Position numbers and translations under genes: made by a program
Notes under the pieces: model-generated
Seen by the model: only the letters and a program-made list of their open reading frames with translations
Told to the model about the DNA's origin: nothing
The model's database searches: none
Part shown: positions 45,354 through 53,908 of the stretch, piece after piece
Position numbering within the stretch: the first letter of the stretch is position 1
How the letters are laid out: the number at the start of each line of letters is the position of its first letter
Assembly (NCBI RefSeq): GCF_001857945.1
Contig: NZ_CP017770.1
Coordinates: 4,340,001-4,404,000, forward strand
DNA: 64,000 bases
Origin: Paenibacillus crassostreae
GTDB lineage: Bacteria; Bacillota; Bacilli; Paenibacillales; Paenibacillaceae
Direction: 5' to 3'

Positions 45354-47105
45354 TTGAAGCCATGGAAAGCTTATTTCGTATTTATTAAACCATATATGAA
45401 ATTAATTATTATTACGCTGATTATTGGGATGATAAAGTTCAGTATTCCATTAACTTTACCAATGATCATGAAATATGTAGTCGACGATTTATTAGTAGGG
45501 GATTCACCTCTTTCGATTCAAGAAAAAGTATCGCAATTGATGAAAATTCTTGGTGGAGCGTTAGTACTATTCGTCATCATTAGGGGACCAATTGAGTATT
45601 ATCGACAATATTTCGCTCAACTCATTACCAATAAAATTTTATTTGATATTAGGAATCGTCTGTATGCTCATTTGCAAAAGTTATCGCTGAGATATTACCA
45701 GAATACAAAGGTTGGTGAAATTATCTCTCGATTCATCAACGATGTGGAGCAGACCAAGAATATTGTAGAAGTAGGCATGATGAATATCTGGTTGGACATG
45801 TTTACACTTGTGTTCGTATTAATCGTTATCTTCTATTTGAATCCTATGTTGGCTTTGGTGGCTATTGCTATGCTCCCTCTGTATGCGATTGCAGTGAAAA
45901 TATTGTATAAACGATTGAAAAAGCTTACGAAAGATCGTTCACAAGCTTTAGCGGGTATTCAATCTTATCTGCATGAACGAATTCAAGGGATCTCAGTTAT
46001 ACGTAGCTTCACATTAGAGAAATATGATCAGAATAAATTCGAAAATACGAATGGGAATTTCCTTAATAAGGCGTTGGCTCAGACACGCTGGAATGCAATC
46101 ACATTTGCAGTCATTAATACGATTACGGATATATCACCGATCCTGGTAATCGGATATGGTGGTTATCAAGTTATTCAAGGGAATCTGACACTAGGAACCT
46201 TTGTCGCCTTCTTTGGATACCTAGATCGATTGTATGCACCACTTAGACGTTTAATTAATTCATCTACTGTATTAACGCAGGCTTCGGCTTCTTTAGAGCG
46301 AGTGATGGAGTTGATGGATGTCCCTTATGATATTGTTGATGAACCGGATGCTACAATATTGGAAGGAAGAGCCACGAAGATTTCATTTGAGCATGTATGG
46401 TTCAAATATAATAACGATCATGATTGGATCTTGCAAGATATCAATCTAGATATCAGAGCAGGAGAGACGGTAGCTTTCGTAGGTATGAGTGGTGGAGGAA
46501 AGTCATCACTTATTAGCTTGATTCCTCGATTCTATGATATTCAACAAGGTGGAATCTTGGTCAATGGCCATAATATTCGAGATCTCACTTTAGAAAGCTT
46601 ACGTAGTAGAATTGGGATGGTTCTCCAAGACAATTTCTTATTCAGTGGATCTGTTAAGGACAATATATTGCTCGGAAATCCGGATGCAGCGGAGGATGAG
46701 ATCATAGCAGCATCAATTGCAGCTAATGCGCATGATTTCATTATGAATCTGCCTAAAGGATACGATACAGAAGTAGGAGAACGTGGTGTTAAATTATCTG
46801 GTGGTCAGAAGCAACGTTTAGCTATCGCACGCGTCTTTCTGAAGAATCCAGATATTCTAATATTGGATGAGGCAACATCAGCACTGGATTTAGAATCTGA
46901 ACACCTGATTCAACAATCCTTGCAGACACTTTCTGCGAATCGTACAACGTTAATTATCGCACATCGGTTATCCACCATTACTCACGCAGATTCCATCGTT
47001 GTGCTGGAGAATGGTAGTATTACTGAACGTGGAACACATCATGAGTTGATGGGGTTGGATGGAAGTTATGCTCGATTGTACAATGTGCAGCATTTGGATA
47101 GTTAA
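45354..47105 (+). CDS. ABC exporter, MsbA/LmrA-type half-transporter
   Basis: 583-aa protein with six membrane helices (~1-310) and an ATPase domain (~335-575). It has Walker A GMSGGGKSS, signature LSGGQKQRLAIARV and Walker B ILILDEATSALD with catalytic Glu. The intact ATP site suits a homodimer. It may export lipid or drugs. The start is TTG 45354, 10 nt after GGGGGAGC. It is divergent from the bmrCD-like operon, but each has its own control region. Confidence 0.9.
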   Translation: MKPWKAYFVFIKPYMKLIIITLIIGMIKFSIPLTLPMIMKYVVDDLLVGDSPLSIQEKVSQLMKILGGALVLFVIIRGPIEYYRQYFAQLITNKILFDIRNRLYAHLQKLSLRYYQNTKVGEIISRFINDVEQTKNIVEVGMMNIWLDMFTLVFVLIVIFYLNPMLALVAIAMLPLYAIAVKILYKRLKKLTKDRSQALAGIQSYLHERIQGISVIRSFTLEKYDQNKFENTNGNFLNKALAQTRWNAITFAVINTITDISPILVIGYGGYQVIQGNLTLGTFVAFFGYLDRLYAPLRRLINSSTVLTQASASLERVMELMDVPYDIVDEPDATILEGRATKISFEHVWFKYNNDHDWILQDINLDIRAGETVAFVGMSGGGKSSLISLIPRFYDIQQGGILVNGHNIRDLTLESLRSRIGMVLQDNFLFSGSVKDNILLGNPDAAEDEIIAASIAANAHDFIMNLPKGYDTEVGERGVKLSGGQKQRLAIARVFLKNPDILILDEATSALDLESEHLIQQSLQTLSANRTTLIIAHRLSTITHADSIVVLENGSITERGTHHELMGLDGSYARLYNVQHLDS

Positions 47106-47124
47106 TAGGTGATGGAAATCTTAA

Positions 47125-47163
47125 CAAAAGGCGTTCTAGCTCGTTATGCTAGGACGCCTTTTG
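47125..47163. terminator. Bidirectional terminator between ABC and DUF441 genes
   Basis: CAAAAGGCGT-CTAGC and GCTAG-ACGCCTTTTG pair around a short loop. It serves both convergent genes. Confidence 0.8.
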
Positions 47164-47164
47164 T

Positions 47165-47608
47165 TTAACCCTTACCAATCAACAAAGAAAGAATACCAGC
47201 AGCGATAAGCGGACCAACAGGAACTCCACGAAATAGTGCTACACCCAACACAGTACCCACTAGTAAACCTGCTACTACGGTAGGGTTACTTCCCATGAGC
47301 GTAGCTCCACGGCCGCCGAGATAGGCAACTAGCATACCGATTGCTACGGCTAATAACGATTGCCAATGCAGGAAGGATGAAGTAATCGCAGATAGGCTCA
47401 TCGTACCGCTTGCTAGTGGCGACATCACACCAATCGTAAGGATAATGATCCCAATAGTTAAACCGTATTTCTCTAACCACGGGAATACATGGGTGAAATG
47501 AGTAACGCGCAGTAGGAGCAAGACGATCATTGCAATAGTGATCGCAGAATTGTTACTTATAATTCCTAACCCAGCCATCCCCAATAAGATTAGTGACGTA
47601 ATATCCAT
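47165..47608 (-). CDS. DUF441 membrane protein
   Basis: 147-aa integral membrane protein of the DUF441 (YeaL/YtwI) family, with four or five hydrophobic helices ([20 protein letters not shown]..., [40 protein letters not shown]). Function unknown. ATG 47608 is chosen because AAAGGAGTG lies upstream. Twenty-one bases separate it from the flavoprotein gene upstream, so they form an operon. Confidence 0.88.
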   Translation of the reverse strand: MDITSLILLGMAGLGIISNNSAITIAMIVLLLLRVTHFTHVFPWLEKYGLTIGIIILTIGVMSPLASGTMSLSAITSSFLHWQSLLAVAIGMLVAYLGGRGATLMGSNPTVVAGLLVGTVLGVALFRGVPVGPLIAAGILSLLIGKG

Positions 47609-47629
47609 GTAACGAAACACTCCTTTAAG

Positions 47630-48610
47630 TTATAGCTGGCTAGGGCGAATGTGTTCAGCAATTAAACGTCCATGAACACGACCCGTCTCGATAAATACTT
47701 CATTGGCATTACTACCAGATGCGATAACACCAGCGACATAAAGCCCTGGAACAGTGCTTTCCATCGTTTCTGGATTATAGGCAGGCTTCTCCATATCTCC
47801 ATTAAGTTGCACACCAGATGAAGCAAGTAACTGACGGTCTGGATGGAATCCTGTTAGTGCAAGTACAAAATCATTGTCTATGACTGTTTTTTGACCTTCA
47901 TTTGTAGTTACAACCACAGTATCTTCATTAATCTCAGTTACTTTCGAATTCAGGTGAAGGCGAATACTACCTTTATTAACGAGACCCTCAAATAGTGGGC
48001 GAACCCATGGTTTAATATTGTTCGAAATTGTCTCCCCACGATATACCACAGTGACTTCTGCATCTACACGACTAAGTTCTAGAGCTGCATCCACAGCAGA
48101 GTTACTTCCCCCAATAATAGCTACTTTGGTGCCAGTATAAGGATGGGCTTCACGGAAATAATGCGTTACTTTGGGAAGTTCTTCTCCCGGAATGCCAATA
48201 AAGTTGGGATGATCGAAATAACCAGTTGCAATCACGACATGCTTACCTTCATGCTGTAGCTCGTGACCACGTTTATCTTTTGTATGAACAGTGAAAAAGC
48301 CATTCTCATGGCGTTCGATTGAAACAGCTTCCTCATAAGAAGTAATATTCAGGTTGAAGTGAGAGGCAACTTTACGATAGTACGCGAGTGCTTCATGACG
48401 AAAAGGTTTATCATTTGGTGTAGTAAAAGGAACATCCCCAATTTCTAGCATCTCAGCAGTACTGAAAAATTGCATATATGTAGGATATAGAAAGATAGAA
48501 CGAACAATATGGTGCTTCTCAATAAGTTGTGTGGTTAGTCCCCGGCGGTTACATTCAATTGCTGCGGATAGCCCGCATGGACCGGCTCCTATAATGATGA
48601 CGTCTTTCAT
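47630..48610 (-). CDS. ypdA: YpdA-type bacillithiol disulfide reductase
   Basis: 326-aa FAD/NAD(P)H-dependent flavoprotein. FAD motif VIIIGAGPCGLSAAIE is at ~4-19, ATGYFDHP in the middle, and the NADPH motif VAIIGGSNSAVDAALEL at ~168-184. The family (YpdA/Bdr) recycles oxidised bacillithiol, the main Firmicutes thiol. Cys14 in GAGPCG is the conserved active-site cysteine. ATG 48610 has GAAGGAGG upstream. Confidence 0.88.
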   Translation of the reverse strand: MKDVIIIGAGPCGLSAAIECNRRGLTTQLIEKHHIVRSIFLYPTYMQFFSTAEMLEIGDVPFTTPNDKPFRHEALAYYRKVASHFNLNITSYEEAVSIERHENGFFTVHTKDKRGHELQHEGKHVVIATGYFDHPNFIGIPGEELPKVTHYFREAHPYTGTKVAIIGGSNSAVDAALELSRVDAEVTVVYRGETISNNIKPWVRPLFEGLVNKGSIRLHLNSKVTEINEDTVVVTTNEGQKTVIDNDFVLALTGFHPDRQLLASSGVQLNGDMEKPAYNPETMESTVPGLYVAGVIASGSNANEVFIETGRVHGRLIAEHIRPSQL

Positions 48611-48721
48611 AATGAACCTCCTTCGTGATGTAGCCATTAGTGTAGTTCAAACATTATAATCCTACCCTAAAAATGAATTGAATGCCAGAATGTGATATTC
48701 TTTTTGTAGCGAAGGGAGATT

Positions 48722-49396
48722 ATGAACTTGATGATTAAGGCGATTATTTTTGATTTTGATAATACGTTAATGGACCGAGATATGACGTTTCGTAAATACG
48801 CAGAACAATTTGTGTGTGAACATTTAGATCATTTGGATCCACAAACACAAGATGTCATCGTTTCTGATCTGATCGTCAGAGATGCGGATGGATATCGGGA
48901 CAAACAGGCGTTTTTTGAAGAGATGGTAGAGGTTCTTCCTTGGAAAAAACCACTTACAGCAGCTGAGATCAAAACATTTTACAATACACATTATATGACA
49001 CATGCATGTCGAATGGATTATGTGGAAGAAGTGTTGGCATATTGTTCACATCGTGGTTATCTCATGGCAGTTATGACGAATGGTCAACATCAGATTCAGT
49101 ATGGCAAAATGGATAATTTACAACTAAGGGATTCATTCCATACCGTGATTGTGTCAGAGGATGCCGGCATGAAGAAACCAGATCCACGAATATACCAAAT
49201 GGCATTAGATCAGCTTGAGGTAGAAGCAGAACAATGCGTCTTTGTTGGAGATCATCCTGTGAATGATATCTGGGGTGCGAACCAGTTAGGGATTCGAGGG
49301 GTCTGGTTAAGACGGAATCATAAGTGGGACGATTCGCTTGGAATGAAACCTTGGAAGAGCATTGATCAATTGAATGAGTTATTGGAGATAATATAG
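48722..49396 (+). CDS. HAD-superfamily hydrolase
   Basis: 224-aa phosphatase-like protein. HAD motifs are FDFDNTLMDRD (nucleophile Asp), MTNG (motif II), Lys in EDAGMKKPDP and GDHPVNDIWGA (motif IV). A helical cap lies between motifs I and II. The substrate is unknown; pyrimidine nucleotidases of the YjjG type are similar. GAAGGGAGAT lies before the ATG. Confidence 0.88.
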   Translation: MNLMIKAIIFDFDNTLMDRDMTFRKYAEQFVCEHLDHLDPQTQDVIVSDLIVRDADGYRDKQAFFEEMVEVLPWKKPLTAAEIKTFYNTHYMTHACRMDYVEEVLAYCSHRGYLMAVMTNGQHQIQYGKMDNLQLRDSFHTVIVSEDAGMKKPDPRIYQMALDQLEVEAEQCVFVGDHPVNDIWGANQLGIRGVWLRRNHKWDDSLGMKPWKSIDQLNELLEII

Positions 49397-49400
49397 CTAC

Positions 49401-49430
49401 TTGACAAATGCGAAGAATGAAGCATATTAT
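49401..49430 (+). promoter_or_regulatory. Promoter of the rsgA-like leader transcript
   Basis: TTGACA (49401-49406) and TATTAT (49425-49430) are 18 bp apart, beginning 5 bp after the HAD gene. Confidence 0.65.
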
Positions 49431-49463
49431 TGCAATATAAAACAGGTAAGGGAGATGATGACA

Positions 49464-49550
49464 ATGGCCTATATGATAACTGAACAACCCAACAAATTTA
49501 ATATGGCTAGTTGGACGGTCTCTTTTACAACGGGTAATATAAGAATTTGA
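49464..49550 (+). CDS. 28-aa leader peptide upstream of rsgA-like gene
   Basis: The frame encodes MAYMITEQPNKFNMASWTVS followed by FTTGNIRI. AAGGGAG lies 9-15 nt upstream, depending on which of three in-frame ATGs (49455, 49458, 49464) is used. It lies about 20 nt downstream of the expected transcription start and is followed by two mutually exclusive RNA structures. I infer a regulatory leader peptide. Confidence 0.6.
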   Translation: MAYMITEQPNKFNMASWTVSFTTGNIRI

Positions 49551-49586
49551 AGTGAACTTGGTGTATAGCTATAGTTTATTCAATCT

Positions 49587-49713
49587 AACCGTAGGGACCG
49601 TTCTGGTTCCTGCGGTTTTGTGTCTAAGTTCATACTTAGCGAAGAAACACATCTGCATGATGTGTGATCTTCTATTTAGATTACTGCCGGAACAATATTT
49701 CGGCGGTTTTTTT
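49587..49713 (+). promoter_or_regulatory. Attenuator of rsgA-like gene (hairpin A, antiterminator, terminator)
   Basis: Hairpin A pairs 49587-49599 with 49605-49617 (13 bp with two G-U). The terminator pairs ACTGCCGGAA (49683-49692) with TTTCGGCGGT (49698-49707) and ends in T7. The right arm of hairpin A, GTTCCTGCGGT (49606-49616), can instead pair with ACTGCCGGAAC (49683-49693) at 10 of 11 positions. It would thus act as an antiterminator. Two small hairpins (49624-49639 and 49647-49665) lie between. Confidence 0.65.
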
Positions 49714-49805
49714 GTGTTTATATTCAAAGTTCAATGCTTCCGATGTAGTTTATTCGAAGTATAGCGAGAAGTATTGCTCATAAACTTTTAGGAGGAATTT
49801 CAGAT

Positions 49806-50885
49806 ATGGATTTGAAAATGTTAGGTTGGAATGATCATTGGGAACAGCAGTGGTCAATATGTGATCGAAAAGATACCATTCCGGCACGTATCGTCGGAGA
49901 CTTTGGACAAAAATACAGAGTAATAACCGAGCAAAATGGTGATACTTGGGCGGAAATGTCAGGAAAACTGCAACATGAACTAGATAGTCGTAGTTCTTTT
50001 CCTTCTATAGGGGATTGGGTGGCCGTGCAACCATTAGCAGGTGAAGATAGAGTTATTATTCAAGGGGTATTGGATAGAAAAACATGTATCTCGCGCCAAG
50101 CTGCTGGATTCGTGACGCATGAACAAATTATAGCAGCAAATGTGGATACATTGTTTCTAGTGTGCGCTCTAAATGATGATTTCAATGTTCGTAGAATAGA
50201 AAGATATCTTATTATGGCGTGGAATAGTGGTGTGAATCCAGTGATTTTACTTAGTAAGGCAGATCTATGTTCAAACATTGATGAGAAGTTAGGTTTGCTT
50301 CAAGAATCTGCAATGGGTGTGCCTGTACATGTGGTATGTGCTATAGAGAATCAAGGGTTTGAAGATGTGGATAAATATCTTACCACGGGTTCCACGGTAG
50401 CATTGACTGGCTCATCAGGTTGTGGCAAATCTACGATCATTAATTGGCTATTCGGTGCGGTTCTACAGCGTACGCAAGAAGTGCGAGAGGGTGACAGTCG
50501 TGGACGTCATACAACCACACATCGAGAATTGTTTCTACTTCCACAAGGTGCTGTAATGATTGATACGCCAGGTATGAGAGAACTTAAGCTATGGGAGGAC
50601 GAAGGTGGATTATCCCTTACATTTGCTGATATAGAAGAGCTCAGAAGGAGTTGTAAATTTACGGATTGTCGTCATGAACAGGAATTAGGCTGTGCCGTTC
50701 TGCAAGCTGTATCCAATGGAGAGATCGAGGAGAAGCGTCTCTTAAATTACCATAAAACACTTCGTGAACTGAAATTTCAGGCTAAAAAAGAGGCGAAATC
50801 TAACAGTAAACAAACCAAGCGTGGTACTAAGACACATGGTACACGCCTGAAGGGCCAAGCGTTGGTAAAACAATTAAATGATTGA
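49806..50885 (+). CDS. RsgA-like ribosome small-subunit-dependent GTPase
   Basis: 359-aa circularly permuted GTPase. An OB-fold domain (~30-95) is followed by G4 LSKADL (~146-151), G1 GSSGCGKST (~203-211), G2 T residues in RGRHTTTHR, G3 DTPGMRE and a zinc-binding end with CKFTDCRHEQELGC. RsgA matures 30S ribosomal subunits. The locus is not the usual rsgA site (between prpC/prkC and rpe), so this may be a second, specialised paralogue. The attenuator upstream suggests induction by translation stress. AGGAGG lies 10 nt before the ATG. Confidence 0.88.
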   Translation: MDLKMLGWNDHWEQQWSICDRKDTIPARIVGDFGQKYRVITEQNGDTWAEMSGKLQHELDSRSSFPSIGDWVAVQPLAGEDRVIIQGVLDRKTCISRQAAGFVTHEQIIAANVDTLFLVCALNDDFNVRRIERYLIMAWNSGVNPVILLSKADLCSNIDEKLGLLQESAMGVPVHVVCAIENQGFEDVDKYLTTGSTVALTGSSGCGKSTIINWLFGAVLQRTQEVREGDSRGRHTTTHRELFLLPQGAVMIDTPGMRELKLWEDEGGLSLTFADIEELRRSCKFTDCRHEQELGCAVLQAVSNGEIEEKRLLNYHKTLRELKFQAKKEAKSNSKQTKRGTKTHGTRLKGQALVKQLND

Positions 50886-50890
50886 AATTA

Positions 50891-50938
50891 AAAAAACCTC
50901 CCCTATCAGCGAGATTTCCGTGAATAGGAGAGGTTCTT
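50891..50938. terminator. Bidirectional terminator between rsgA-like and azoR genes
   Basis: AAAACCTCC-CCTAT and ATAGG-AGAGGTT pair across a ~15-nt loop between convergent genes. Confidence 0.7.
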
Positions 50939-50966
50939 TATGAAGTATTATTGGTTTTGAAGAATT

Positions 50967-51593
50967 TTAGAATTCTGCAGCAACCTTAGTTGCTTTGTTC
51001 AATCCTGATTCAATAATTGTTGCTGCTTGATCAGGGGCTTGAGCATGTCCTTCAATGATTACAGTAGTGATATCTTGTACACCGAATAAGTTCATGTTGG
51101 ATTTCATGAAGGCAACAGCCATTTCAGCAGCAGCCATAGGGCCTTCAGAATAAACACCACCACTAGCGTTTAGAAGAGCAACCTTTTTGCCAGAAAGAAG
51201 ACCTACAGCGCCTTCTGCCGTATATTTAAAGGTTTTACCTGCTTGATTTAAGTAGTCAACATACGTATGAAGTACAGCTGGAACAGTCATGTTCCATAAT
51301 GGGAAACCAAATACGACTTTGTCTGCTGCAATAAATTGATCTAAGTATTTCGTTACTGTGTTTGCTGCTTGTTGTTCTTCAGAAGTAGCTTCAATTCCTT
51401 GAGAAGCTTTATACAATCCTGTAATTACAGTGTTGTCATAGTATGGTAGATTCTCTGCGAATAGATCTAGTTCAACGATTTCATCATTTGGATGAGATTG
51501 TTTGTAGCTGTCCAAGAACGCTTGGTATAGTTTTACACTTACAGCCTGTTCGATGGGGCGGTTATTAGCTTTTACAAATAAGACTTTAGACAT
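50967..51593 (-). CDS. azoR: FMN-dependent NADH-azoreductase
   Basis: 208-aa flavodoxin-fold quinone/azo reductase (AzoR/AcpD family). Signatures include KVLFVKANNRP at the N-terminus, FGFPLWNMTVPAVLHTYVDYL and LNASGGVYSEGP at the flavin site. It detoxifies quinones and azo compounds. The ATG has GGAGATTAAT upstream. No adjacent MarR-type regulator is visible. Confidence 0.92.
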   Translation of the reverse strand: MSKVLFVKANNRPIEQAVSVKLYQAFLDSYKQSHPNDEIVELDLFAENLPYYDNTVITGLYKASQGIEATSEEQQAANTVTKYLDQFIAADKVVFGFPLWNMTVPAVLHTYVDYLNQAGKTFKYTAEGAVGLLSGKKVALLNASGGVYSEGPMAAAEMAVAFMKSNMNLFGVQDITTVIIEGHAQAPDQAATIIESGLNKATKVAAEF

Positions 51594-51684
51594 AATAATT
51601 AATCTCCTATCACTCTATATATAGTATTTACTTTCTTTAGTATAGTACCATACTAATTTGTTGCTTGTCAAAATTCATTTTAAA

Positions 51685-51722
51685 AAAGGATATCTCCCAT
51701 ATATATAGAGGAAGATATCCTT
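51685..51722 (-). terminator. Terminator of padR-HAAS-DUF4097 operon
   Basis: On the minus strand AAGGATATC-TTCC and GGGA-GATATCCTT pair, followed by TTTTTT. Confidence 0.8.
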
Positions 51723-51734
51723 GATCATTGCTTT

Positions 51735-52580
51735 TTAGTTAATTCTTATATCCCCTGAAGAGGTACGAATTTTAATAAGATCATCGGTTAATCTTGGTGA
51801 TTCAGGTGAATCGATATTTCCTGAGTTGGCATCCAAATCGTATGAGCCTTTAAAGTCAGGATCTACTGTTAGGTTGACCTTTCCAGAGTTGGCGGAGATA
51901 TCTAATGATGAAGCACCTTTTTGTTGCAATTTAATATTTCCAGATCGAGAACTAAAAGCACCTATACCTGTGTATTCGGTTATATTCATATTGCCTGAAT
52001 GAATAGAGACATCAGCATTTGCTTCAATATTAGAAGCTGTGATATTACCAGAATTCGATTTGATGACAAGCTGATCTGCGACTAGTGATCGGACTGTTAA
52101 TTTACCAGATTTCACGGTGAGTTCAATATCTTTAGCGTTCAAATTGGTAACTGTTCCATTGCCTGAGTTGAAATGAAGGTCTACTTCTTGAAGTTGGTTC
52201 AAATCAGGTAAAGCTACTGTAAGCATTACTTTATGTGATTTGAATGAAATATTAATGAAGTGAATGACATCATCCACCAGATTGATTTCGAACTTTCCAT
52301 TCATGGATTGGTATTGCTCCAAGTCTGTGATTACGCTATCCTCCAAAGGACCTGATATTTCAATGGTTTGACTGCCATCTGTGCTCTGAACAAATTCAAT
52401 TTCAGTATTGTATTCACTATTTACTATTAATTGGCTCAGCGTATTGTCCTCGATGTTCCACTTCTTATGATATTCTGTAAGCTCATCACCAAAATTAAAT
52501 TTATTTGATGCTATACCTATGAATCCTATGATGACTAAAATCAAACCGAGAATGGCAAGTCGTAACATATTTTTATTCAA
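51735..52580 (-). CDS. DUF4097-family beta-strand repeat protein
   Basis: 281-aa membrane-tethered protein. One N-terminal helix (~5-25, LRLAILGLILVIIGFIGIAS) is followed by a predicted extracytoplasmic beta-solenoid with repeats such as KSGKLTVRSL, NSGNITASNIEA, HSGNMNITEY, RSGNIKLQQ and NSGKVNLTV (period ~20), typical of DUF4097. It starts with TTG 52580, overlapping the previous stop as TTGA; GGGGG is upstream. The operon context suggests a cell-envelope or signalling role; it is not known. Confidence 0.85.
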   Translation of the reverse strand: MNKNMLRLAILGLILVIIGFIGIASNKFNFGDELTEYHKKWNIEDNTLSQLIVNSEYNTEIEFVQSTDGSQTIEISGPLEDSVITDLEQYQSMNGKFEINLVDDVIHFINISFKSHKVMLTVALPDLNQLQEVDLHFNSGNGTVTNLNAKDIELTVKSGKLTVRSLVADQLVIKSNSGNITASNIEANADVSIHSGNMNITEYTGIGAFSSRSGNIKLQQKGASSLDISANSGKVNLTVDPDFKGSYDLDANSGNIDSPESPRLTDDLIKIRTSSGDIRIN

Positions 52581-53140
52581 TTGGTTTTGCCCCCTTTAGA
52601 GATGTTAATGTTCCATTGAATGAAAGATTTACTAATGGTTATAAGCCATTTATAAGTGACATTGACGGCAATGAATAACCAAAGGCCAATCCCTATACCA
52701 GCAATGGTTGCAAATAGTTTCGCCATCGAGAATACATGATTAATAAGATATTCAGGTATGAGCATAAGTGGACTGAGTACAGCTGCGATTGCACCAGCAC
52801 TTAAACCAACCCATCCAGACCATAAACCAAGGAGTACAGGAATGACTATAATATTAATGAAGAAAAGTCCCGTATAGACAAATATATTACGTGTGATGGT
52901 AACAGGCTTCTTGGAATACATCTTAATCTGTGGATCTTGGGTTGGAGATCGATCACCAAGAATTTCTTTAACTAATTGGAAAGGGTCACCAAGGCCCTGA
53001 GCAATTTGTTCTTCAGTCTTTCCGTTCTGTAATCCGTGTATAAAATGGGATTCATAATCAGTCAATAATTCTTTGCGTTCATCTTCTGAAAGCACGGCAA
53101 GGTGATTCTGCAAAATAAATAAAAACTGTTGTTTATTCAT
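52577..53140 (-). CDS. HAAS (DUF1700) domain membrane protein
   Basis: 187-aa protein. The N-terminal ~75 residues are the HAAS/DUF1700 domain (MNKQQFLFILQNHLAVLSEDERKELLTDYESHFIHGLQNGKTEEQIAQGLGDP), followed by three hydrophobic helices. HAAS proteins regularly sit beside PadR regulators. ATG 53140 overlaps the padR stop codon (8-nt overlap) and has AGGAAGGAAC upstream. It overlaps the DUF4097 gene by 4 nt, so the three genes are coupled. Confidence 0.87.
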   Translation of the reverse strand: MNKQQFLFILQNHLAVLSEDERKELLTDYESHFIHGLQNGKTEEQIAQGLGDPFQLVKEILGDRSPTQDPQIKMYSKKPVTITRNIFVYTGLFFINIIVIPVLLGLWSGWVGLSAGAIAAVLSPLMLIPEYLINHVFSMAKLFATIAGIGIGLWLFIAVNVTYKWLITISKSFIQWNINISKGGKTN

Positions 53141-53462
53141 GATTAGTTCCTTCCTCAATCAAATTGGATACATTTTGTACGAAATCCTGCCATTCACTGA
53201 TCATATCCGTTAAATAAGATTTACCAAGTGTCGTAATACGGTAGTATTTGCGTGGTGGACCCTCTGATGATTCTTGCAGATATGTGGTGCAATAACTATC
53301 GTTTACGAGTCTTCGTAGTAGCGGATACAGAGCACCTTCAGCAACGTCAATGTACTTCGACACAGATTGTGCCAATTCGTATCCATATTGATCTTTACGC
53401 TGAATGAGGACGAGAACGCAGAGTTCTAATACTCCTTTTTTAAACTGAATACTAACATTCAT
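53133..53462 (-). CDS. PadR-family transcriptional regulator
   Basis: 109-aa winged-helix repressor (KKGVLELCVLVLIQRKDQYGYELAQSVS...GALYPLLRRLVNDSYC...RKYYRITTLGKSYL). ATG 53462 has GAGGGAAC upstream. It probably represses its own operon with the HAAS and DUF4097 genes. TACTGAATA occurs twice in its promoter region, 44 bp apart, as candidate operator sites. Confidence 0.9.
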   Translation of the reverse strand: MNVSIQFKKGVLELCVLVLIQRKDQYGYELAQSVSKYIDVAEGALYPLLRRLVNDSYCTTYLQESSEGPPRKYYRITTLGKSYLTDMISEWQDFVQNVSNLIEEGTNHE

Positions 53463-53505
53463 AAGTTGTTCCCTCAATTCTTGATGCGTAGTTTGAATTG
53501 TCTAG

Positions 53506-53564
53506 TACTGAATATTAATCATTAGTGTTAAGTAGAGTATAATATACACTACTGAATAATGCAA
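53506..53564 (-). promoter_or_regulatory. padR promoter and repeated TACTGAATA motif
   Basis: Minus-strand -35 TTGCAT (53564-53559) and -10 TATACT (53541-53536) are 17 bp apart. TACTGAATA occurs at 53506-53514 and 53550-53558, the second inside the spacer/-35 and the first in the leader, exactly 44 bp apart. The -10 region is also an inverted GTATA-T-TATAC. Confidence 0.55.
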
Positions 53565-53606
53565 CATACCTAAGTGTGGATAATTCAGTTTGCTAAGACA
53601 ATTGAA

Positions 53607-53640
53607 AAGGCACCTCTCGATCAACGAGAAGTGCCTTATC
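53607..53640 (-). terminator. Terminator after the 79-aa ORF
   Basis: On the minus strand AAGGCAC-TCTCG and CGAGA-GTGCCTT pair around a short loop, followed by TTTTC. Confidence 0.65.
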
Positions 53641-53668
53641 TATCTAATTCGAGGTCAAAGCAATATGT

Positions 53669-53908
53669 TTAATAAAGCGATAATGCTAATGTGTCATCTT
53701 CGCTCTTGCTGTGAAGAATAGCTTCTGAACCCTCGATCTCGATACTAATGAGAGATTCTAAGCATTTTTTTAGGGCTCTTTTTCCACTTTGAATCTTTAG
53801 ATCAAGAGTATTGCTTAGAAGTCTCAATGTTTTTTGTACCGACTGGCTACTGTCTGAGCTGAAATAAACGGGTACTAATCTGTTTTGAAAGCTAATCAAC
53901 ATCGTCAT
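53669..53908 (-). CDS. Hypothetical protein, 79 aa
   Basis: Soluble 79-residue protein (MTMLISFQNRLVPVYFSSDS...LALSLY) of no family I recognise. ATG 53908 has GGAGTG 9 nt upstream and a terminator follows the stop, which supports expression. It contains one Cys (KKCLES) and no membrane segment. An in-frame ATG at 53917 is possible but lies too near the binding site. Confidence 0.5.
   Translation of the reverse strand: MTMLISFQNRLVPVYFSSDSSQSVQKTLRLLSNTLDLKIQSGKRALKKCLESLISIEIEGSEAILHSKSEDDTLALSLY

Noticed and set aside
49552..49764. 70-codon open frame on the plus strand with hydrophobic stretches
   Set aside because: It runs through both hairpins and the terminator of the attenuator, and has no ribosome binding site. 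The RNA structures explain the sequence better.
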